From Silene conica (Eukaryota; Streptophyta; Magnoliopsida; Caryophyllales; Caryophyllaceae): 64,000 bases of DNA. Made by a program: the position numbers and the translations under genes. This document shows, piece after piece, positions 57,013 to 64,000 of this stretch (positions are counted from its first letter, which is position 1; each line of letters starts with the position of its first letter). The notes below the pieces were generated by a model, which made no database searches, was not told where the DNA came from, and saw nothing but the letters and a program-made list of their open reading frames with translations. Where the stretch lies: positions 6,094,399 to 6,158,398 of the forward strand of contig CM055314.2 in NCBI GenBank assembly GCA_029255685.2. The letters run 5' to 3'.

Positions 57013-57309
57013 GCGACAACCAATGTAACCACTAACATCCAAAGGTAGAAACTAACCTATAGTTCTAACCTCTAAAACCTCTAATCAACACTTAATTGAT
57101 CCCGGGAACTAAGACGAGGGAGTGTCGGTTTCCCTTTCGGTTACCCGACCTGGGGGTCTCTATCCTTACTCCATTCCCGAACCCAATATAGTGTTGCCCG
57201 CACACCGGGGACCTCAAATACATTCACGGGTATACAAAACGAATTTCAATTAAAACCGATCAACCGTTTAAAAGTTACGATTGAAAAACCATAAAAAAAG
57301 CCTTCAGGG

Positions 57310-57700
57310 ATTCCCAGCCGGTCGGCAGGCAGCCGGTCGGCAGGCAGCCGGTCGGCCGGCTGGCAATCCCCTCAGCCTATGTCCTTTTTAAAACAATGAA
57401 ACATCACAAAGGACTCACAGCCGGTCGGCAGGCAACTCCATTTCCCCAGCCTTCTCTACTTCGTAAACCAACCCATATGCACTCCCAGCCGGCTGGCAGG
57501 CGGCCGGTCTGCCGGCTGGGCTCCCTTTCTTCTTAAGTTTTCGCAAAACCAATACAATACAAATTGACTACCAGCCGGTCGGCAGGCAGCCGGTCGGCCG
57601 GCTGGCAGTCCAAGGCCAATTTCTCAAAATTACGAAAAACACACAATACGCACTCCCAGCCGGTCGACCGGCGGCCGGTCGGTCGACCGGCTCAGAGAGC
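57310..57700. repeat. CCGGTCGG/CCGGCTGG palindromic array
   Basis: Five clusters (57310-57365, 57418-57432, 57483-57520, 57572-57605, 57655-57695) of AGCCGGTCGGCAGGC and CAGCCGGTCGGCCGGCTGG, very GC-rich in an AT-rich setting. Each cluster can fold on itself. Spacing is about 65-95 bases. Confidence 0.85.
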
Positions 57701-60700
57701 CTGTCGCGAAATCCGCAAATCACAATTTGTTTGAAAACTTCATAAATCGACATACAAACTTCAAAATTGCTACACATGATGTTTACCCAACATTACTAAT
57801 CATCAAATACAACTTATCTAGCAGCAAACAAGTCCCATAACAATCCTCAAACGAATTTAACAAGTATCCGTCTTAACTTGTGAAAAACTGAAAATGAACT
57901 TAAGAGCATTTAGCAACATCTTAAAGCATGAATTCTTCACATAAATACCATCCTAAACATGTCACTAAGTCCTTTGAGCAATAAACATCAACAAAATCAG
58001 AAACTAACATAAGAATCACAACAAAAGTGTTAATATACACATAAAGGCCGAGTTTCTCATTATCGTCACCTTTCAAGCGATTCCGGCTAAAGATCCTCCT
58101 CTACCAAGTAGCTATCGATGTCCGGGTTGTCCAATCCTTCACCTACAAACACGAAAAACGGGTTTAAGGACTCAAAAACGGAATTCAAGGAAAACAGCCC
58201 CATTTTCGAAGTTAAGGATTTGCAAAATGAAAGTGATAGATGGCTTGGAAATTGAATGAGGATTCCGAAAATGTTATTGTTACCTCGATTTGATTAACGG
58301 ATGATGGAGAAAAGATCAAAAGAAAATGTTTAACAATGGAGGTTTTATGAGGAATAAGGTTTACAATGGAAATATTGAAGGTGATGAATTATGTCGACAA
58401 AGAGGGTTTTAGGGATTTAAGTAAGTGTCCTTTCCGAGTCAATTAAACGGGTTAGGATACTTGAACGGATATTAAGATGTGAGTTTAAGTTTACCAAGTA
58501 TGTATTCGTCTTAAGGACTTAAGGTTCTTAAGACGGATCTTACTATTTATTTAAAATACTCTTCGATTAATTATTAAAATATTATTTTATCCCGTAAACA
58601 TAATTAAAACCTTTAAAAATATAATTTACGAAAAAGCGGGCTGTTACAGGGACACTTATTGTGTCATTTGTCACATCAATTATCAGGTTGAATAAAGTAT
58701 TGCTAACTACAAATTTAGCATGAGATATATAGTCAACTTGGAGTGGCGTGTGATAAGTGAAATTATTGAGACACAGCTGATTTTCATTAAAGATTGTCAT
58801 GGATTGTGGGTAACTTAGAAAGTTGACATGAAATAATTCAGATGTGACATATTAAGGCCATCCGGGTTCTCATTATACCCGTTTCGATAAACCTGGAGTT
58901 TATCCTAAGGAAAATATAAGTACTGAAACTCTTTCGTGTAAATTTATTAAAAGCAAGACGTTACACGGAGATTGAATATATTCGATATTGGAGATCTAAC
59001 AACTACTTGAAGTGTAATAAAGAACTTAAAGGTTCATTTATGGATTGACACTATATTAAGGGGATTGTAGCTACATAAAGATTTTTTTCTAAGTAGTTAT
59101 TGTGTGGTAATCATAGCTTATTATATGAAATCGTTAGTCTCCAAATTGGACATTGTGATTCAGCACATTTAAAATCCAACTGCATTATATGGTTGTTGTA
59201 CGAAAAATGCGTACATAAATTCTTATTGGTGATATGAGAAACTAAGGTCTAAAGTGGTTATGGTTTTTACCATCTTAGGGGGAGAATGCATTTGATAAGA
59301 AAAAGCTGGTAAAAACAAACAAGTATATTATCCTCAACTGGACATGATGTTCAGCGTTTTATTTTCAATATGAAATACATCACATAGAGGTTGATGGAAT
59401 TAAAAATGATGGTATTCATTTAATAATGACGATGTATTAATAATACTAATTTGATCATCTTATCAAAAATGTGATATGTTCATACAATGAAATCTATGAT
59501 TTAATTGTAGACAGATAGCCCTATATGTGGTATAGCGAGCTATAAATTAGTCATAGAAAGTTGTGTAACGAAAATTAGATTCTTGCCAATTTGAACAACA
59601 AACACACAAGAAAGGTAGTGTGAAAGTCATATCGGTTCACATATTTTAAGTAATAAGAAAATGGCAAGCATGAGCAGTTGGTACTCTTACAGAGTAAAAA
59701 AAAATTTGGATGTCCCGGAAATGACATAGATATCTGAATGATAATAGATGGCCTATATAGAAAAAGAAATGGTACCGTATATATTCAGATATCACTGATT
59801 CAGTACTGACAATATCACGAGTAGATATTGAAATTATATCGATATGGTTAAGGAACCGATATGCAATTGCGCGCGGAATTTAATGGACTAGATAATGGGG
59901 ATCTTATAAATAAGTCCAATTTTATTGTCGACACATAATCAATGATTATGAATGAGCTCATGGACCGGAAGTCCATTTATTGACCGAGGTCAATTTAAGT
60001 TATGAATTTTGGAAAACAAAATTGTACAGTTTGCATTATCGAGTCATCATGTGCATTTCGAGATTTAGTTCATCATTGCATTTAGTTTCAATATTTACAT
60101 TATTATTATTTGTTTTAGAATGTTGAATAGAATCGGTTACATATCATATGCATGCACGTGATTTATTATATTGTTATTTTTTGATAAATGTTTAAAAAGA
60201 AGAAATATTATCTTATGAGATACTCCAACGAGGACAACTCCTTATAGGTGCCTCTTATAAATGATCATCAAATGGTGATGTTTTATTAATTGAGTTTTGG
60301 GAACTCAGGATTATATATGAACCTCTACGACAAGATTGAAAGGTTATCGTGATTATTTCCAAAAAATGAAAAAACTTCAAACTCATGTAGAGTTAATTCA
60401 AGGAAATTATTATTATGTCAAACTGAAGTTTGAGCATATGAGAATAATAATTTAAATGAGCTTCATGCTAAACATTTGAAATTAGTTTATGGTCCAAAAG
60501 TACCATAACAGTTGGAAAATATTGTAGTCAAAATCTACAATGAGGATGTCAATAAATACATATATGGTTTAGCAAAGAAAATAGCTCAAATGTATTAGGT
60601 GATTTATTCAATGATTATCGTATTGATTCTCCTTAATACGAGGAATTAAGGAATGATGGCTACACTCTTTTTCCCTTCGACTGGGTTTTTGTCCCAACGG

Positions 60701-61257
60701 GTTTTTCCTAGTAAGGTTTTTAACGAGGTAGCAATATAAGCGCATTATTACGCTATTGTCATGATCGTCATTATTGTTGGAGATGACATTTATTTTCGAC
60801 ATATAATGTTATGTCGTTTTTGTGGAGAAGTTAAATCATTATTGCGGAAGTATTAATTGAAATGAAGATCCAAGATTTGTAATGAAATGATTATATCCAG
60901 AGTTATCAAAGAAATGTGCTATCGAAACTGTCATGGATTTCTATTGACCGAAGATTCAAGTCTATTAACTACAATGGGTATTACTTCAACGATCGAGAAG
61001 TTATATCAAAGCATTGATCATTTCAAGATTTATCAAGTTATGTCATCATCAGGGGGAGTAACACGCGTTGTACTCTTTTTCCTTAGCTATGGTTTTGTCC
61101 CACTGAGTTTTCCATGGAAAGGTTTTAACGAGGCAGTTTTGCTATGCGTGTTTGAAGATTAGTGTACTCTTTTCCTTCACTAGTGTTTTCCCACGAGGTT
61201 TTTCTAGGAAGGTTTTTAACGAGGCATCTTCTTCAGTGGTGGACATCCAAGGGGGAG

Positions 61258-61360
61258 TGTTATGAAATATTATAGTATAATATTATATGGATGTCCATAT
61301 CTTATAATATCTCAGAGTGTTTTATCTTATAGAAACTCTACCTCATTGTATATGTATATA
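61258..61360 (+). repeat. 3' LTR of the Copia-like element, truncated
   Basis: The first 103 bases match the 5' LTR; the match stops in TATGTATATA where CTAG of a Helitron terminus begins. The remaining 80 or so LTR bases are not found further right in the window. Confidence 0.8.
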
Positions 61361-61400
61361 CTAGCTTAGAACCCGTGCAAATTGCACGGAAATGCATAGT
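61361..61400 (-). mobile_element. Helitron 3' terminus
   Basis: On the minus strand the hairpin CCGTGCAATTTGCACGG is followed by GTTCTAAG and CTAG, then a host T. Same structure as the Helitron end at 35091. The 5' end would lie to the right; I could not find a TC...TACTATAAAA start within the window. Confidence 0.65.
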
Positions 61401-61650
61401 TTAATAGTTCTTAGTTTTATATAAATAAATATTTAAAACATATGAAAAATCAGAATAATATTGTTGTCAATATGTTAGAATTAGTCAGCTACAATTCATC
61501 TTTTGGAATTGGAGATTTAGAGTAATATTTGGTCTCGCCTTTTATCTTTATTTATAAGTTTCTATTTTCCGTCGCCTGACTATTACGGTTTTTCCCTTTA
61601 CTATTTATTATTTTTGTCATATTTCAATTTGAGAACAATTCTTGTTCACT

Positions 61651-61790
61651 ACAAAAAAATCTCGTTGTACTGACGACATTATTGACGGATTTTTTAATCC
61701 GTCAAAATTTTCGCTATACTGACGGTTTTTCGGTCAGAAAAATTTCCTGACGGAAAAAACGTCAATATCCGTCAGTATAAAATGGCGCGC
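61651..61790. mobile_element. CACTA-like terminus with subterminal repeats
   Basis: CACTACAAAAAAATCTCGTT at 61651 is a typical plant CACTA end. Next come repeated TGACGG(A/T), CCGTCA and CGGTCAG motifs in both orientations up to about 61790. The matching right end is not visible in the window. Confidence 0.65.
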
Positions 61791-62320
61791 TTCCAAAATT
61801 GTGCGCCACAGAAAGAAAACAACCTTCCCTTTCCTACTTTACTAAACCAAAAAAATGAAAGACGAATTAACCCGCAATGGAGACACCAACATCAACAAGC
61901 TTCATCTCCTCAACAAGCTCTATTATCCACACCAACATCAACATCAACATGAACATCAATAGCTCCATCTCTTCACCTTTCTGATCTTCTTTTCCAGAAT
62001 TTGTTAAAAATTTTGAAGGTATGTTTATTGTTTTTAATTTCATTTTTCGGATTAATTTTTACTTTGTTTGTATAATTTGTGATTTTAATTAGTATTATGA
62101 TGTTATATAATGTTTACATGAACATTTCTGATTGTTATTAGGTTTTTTAATTGTTATTTAATTAGGGTTTGTATAAATTGGAATTAGGGTTTATATAAAT
62201 TGGGGATTTCGATAATAATGTGTTAGTATAATTATAATGTTAGTAACTTGGCATTAGTTTGATTATTATAGAGAATATTAATTTGTTTTCACTGAAACCA
62301 ATTGCTTTGTGCTTTTATAG

Positions 62321-63138
62321 CTATGGCTACTCTAAGGGACGATTTGTCTGGTCTTTGATATCTGCTGTTGGTATATTCTATATCGGATCTGGTGCAACCA
62401 TAGTTCACAGATTTCAACATTTTTGGACTTCACAGGTAATCTAAGTAACTATTGTTTCTTAGAGACAATTAAAGGTCATGTCTAAGACGCAGTTGAAGTC
62501 TCTAATCTACTATGTGTCTTCTTCAGCCACCTGAACATATTAAATATGCAGCTCTCGTGATTGGTGGTTCCTTTTTCATTGAAGGTCGAGTCTCTTCAGG
62601 GATGTTTCTACTCATTATAACTATCATTAAAGTTACTCTGTTTATATGAAACTTATGATTTTTCAGGTGCTTCGCTCTTTGTTGCAATTGATGCTGTTAG
62701 GAAAGGTCTTGCTGCTGAGGGAATGAAGCTTAAAGACTACATTTGGCATGGACACGATCCAACTGTTGTTGCTGTCATGACTGAGGTATTAATTTTAACT
62801 AATTACAATTACACAATTGAAGTCCTGACTTCAGAGATCCATTGCAATGCTATTCCTGTTATTGACTATATATTAATTCTCTCATATTTTGATATTACAA
62901 TATCTCTTACAACCTTATAAGTTATACCAAAACCAACAAAAAATGGAAAAAAAAGGTTCATACTATTCTAGATCCTTCTCTTGTTTCCTTGTGCTCAGTC
63001 ACATATTCCAACGTGCAGGATGGTGCTGCAGTCACTGGCCTTGGTATTGCTGGTGCATCACTACTCGCAGTGCATCTCACTGGCAATCCTATTTACGATC
63101 CCATTGGTTCTATTGTTGTGGGCAACCTTCTTGTAATG
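62321..63138 (+). pseudogene. MTPC4: Metal tolerance protein (MTPC4/ZnT9-like) four-exon fragment
   Basis: Cation-diffusion-facilitator family, SLC30A9-like branch. Exons 62321-62435, 62527-62584, 62667-62785 and 63019-63138 have GT/AG borders and join in frame for about 137 residues. They read YGYSKGRFVWSLISAVGI, ATIVHRFQHFW, PPEHIKYAALVIGGSFF, SLFVAIDAVRKGLAAEGMK, DYIWHGHDPTVVAVMTE and AGASLLAVHLTGNPIYDPIG. This covers several central transmembrane helices. The N-terminal exons are missing and replaced by CACTA-like DNA. The exons expected after GNLLVM are not found in the next 860 bases. No stop or frameshift lies inside the exons. It could be a captured fragment or a gene whose 3' half lies beyond the window; I favour a fragment. 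Confidence 0.8.
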
Positions 63139-64000
63139 GTGAGCATTACTTCTGGGTGTATGGAAATTTATTTATGCTTGAATTTAATTTCTATTTATGA
63201 CATTATTGGTTTGTTTATCAGGGTAGAACCTCACATAGTTGCTTTTCAAATTGGTCAACTGCTCCTTTCTACATTTACCACACTTCTGTTTTTGATAGCC
63301 TTAATTAGTGCATTATTGCGTATGTTGCTTCATAAAATTAGAATCTTAGGCTGGCATGCGTTTCTAGGTTACATTTTGAAGAGGTAAAGGGACTTCTCTC
63401 TTACATTGCACTTGGTAATATTGATGGCCCTTTTTAATTTATTCAAGCTTTATTTAATTTGAATGCGAATGGGTCACAATGGCAAGGATCTTGTTAGTTT
63501 ATTGACTTTTTGTACATAGCATCATGTTTTTAGAGTGTGTATTGGATTAAGCAAATTGCATAGCAGGCTGGAGAGCAATCACTAAGCCATTGGCAAAAGA
63601 AGTTAGCGCATGCTACAAATAGAGTATTGTGGGCCTAAGCAGATTAAATCATGTCTGGTTCGTGTCGGATTGCAGGAGGAAATTTGATTATATGTATGTT
63701 ATTGCAGGAGGAAAGTTCTCTTGGTTTAGGCACACAATCAAGTCATCCAGGTACACTAAAACATATACTTTTATATATAAGCTGGTTATTAGCAACATTT
63801 GATGTGCAGTACGTAGTAATTAAATTGCTTTAGTATATTATGTGTATGGTTAATTGTGGTTTTTTTTGCCGATTTACGCTTTCGCTTTTTTTGTTCGCCT
63901 TGACAATTGACATTGCTTCCCACCTGCCTCTCTTCTCTATGCTTCTACTCTATTGTGCTTCCGCCAAAAAAATTTAAGTTATCCCGTTGCTTTGGTGTTA
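63139..64000. other. DNA right of the metal-transporter fragment
   Basis: No further exon of the transporter and no other gene is supported. GTGAGC at 63139 is a good donor, so the last visible exon was or is spliced onward. Confidence 0.5.

Larger units (their letters stand above)
55790..58648 (-). mobile_element. Solo LTR, 2859 bp, Gypsy-like, nested
   Basis: On the minus strand it starts TGTAACAGCCCGCTTTTTCG and ends CGCGAGGGGTTTTACA (TG...CA). An exact 5-bp duplication GGGAC flanks it (55785-55789 and 58649-58653). The TGTAACA(G/C)CCC start is common among long-LTR plant Gypsy elements. No internal region or second LTR is present. It contains two internal tandem arrays and two related blocks, CGGTTTCCC(T)...GGTTACCC..(G)TC..GGGGGTCT, at 56331 and 57126. 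It lies in the middle of the Copia-like element. Confidence 0.85.
52935..61360 (+). mobile_element. Copia-like LTR element without recognisable coding region (LARD-like)
   Basis: 5' LTR 52935-53119 (TGTTATGAAATATTATAG ... TTTCACAACA) is followed by CGTTATCAGCACGAGTC, the primer-site region typical of plant Copia elements. The 3' LTR starts at 61258 (TGTTATGAAATATT) directly after the polypurine tract AAGGGGGAG, and breaks off at 61360 after about 103 bases where a Helitron terminus begins. The two LTRs are almost identical over the shared part. Three copies of a module with TACTCTTTTTCCTT, TTTTGTCCCA and AAGGTTTTTAACGAGGCA lie before the tract (60660, 61068, 61165). I find no gag, integrase or reverse transcriptase. 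A solo LTR is nested inside. Confidence 0.8.

Noticed and set aside
57568..57777. Open frame with RPTGCLPTGW-like repeats on the minus strand
   Set aside because: Translation of the CCGGTCGG palindrome array; frames are not shared between clusters.
63000..63387. Long open frame continuing past the fourth metal-transporter exon
   Set aside because: Reads through the GTGAGC donor at 63139 into intron; the sequence after GNLLVM does not match the family.

Overview
The window is nuclear DNA of a flowering plant, most likely a eudicot. The genes carry many short introns with GT/AG borders, the intergenic DNA is AT-rich, and the sequence is packed with plant-type transposons (SINEs, Stowaway, hAT, Harbinger, Mutator-like, Helitron, Copia-like and Gypsy-like LTR sequences). 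I cannot fix the species; Caryophyllales is only a guess.

Genes, left to right: (1) the 3' end of a filament-like plant protein (FPP) gene, + strand, 2-3526; (2) a complete five-exon ATP sulfurylase gene, + strand, 5195-9538, with a plastid-type N-terminal extension and a second in-frame ATG that could give a cytosolic form; (3) a complete 23-exon nuclear-type 5'-3' exoribonuclease (XRN2/XRN3 class), + strand, 14661-25969; (4) a complete six-exon membrane-anchored family-9 endoglucanase, - strand, 26959-32458; (5) a complete six-coding-exon HVA22/DP1/TB2-family gene, + strand, 38884-40348, with a probable leader intron.

From about 40.4 kb to the right end the DNA is mostly transposons, their scars and gene fragments. 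It holds a LINE RNase H remnant, a seven-copy 95-99 bp tandem array, a 1.65-kb terminal-inverted-repeat element, a spliced fragment of an unidentified gene, an F-box/DUF295 pseudogene split by a 1.25-kb solo LTR, an 859-bp Pack-MULE carrying the first exon of eIF3a, an 8.4-kb Copia-like element without recognisable coding capacity that itself contains a 2.86-kb solo LTR, and four clean exons of a metal-tolerance-protein (MTPC4/ZnT9-like) gene just inside a CACTA-like terminus.

The five genes look like unrelated housekeeping genes that happen to be neighbours: sulfur activation, RNA decay, cell-wall remodelling, ER membrane shaping and a cytoskeleton-associated coiled coil. The main interest is in the mobile DNA. 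Many insertions can be delimited to the base by target-site duplications, two have paralogous empty sites within the window, two or three carry host gene pieces, and one family is a very small (about 230-275 bp) LTR-type element present three times inside introns.
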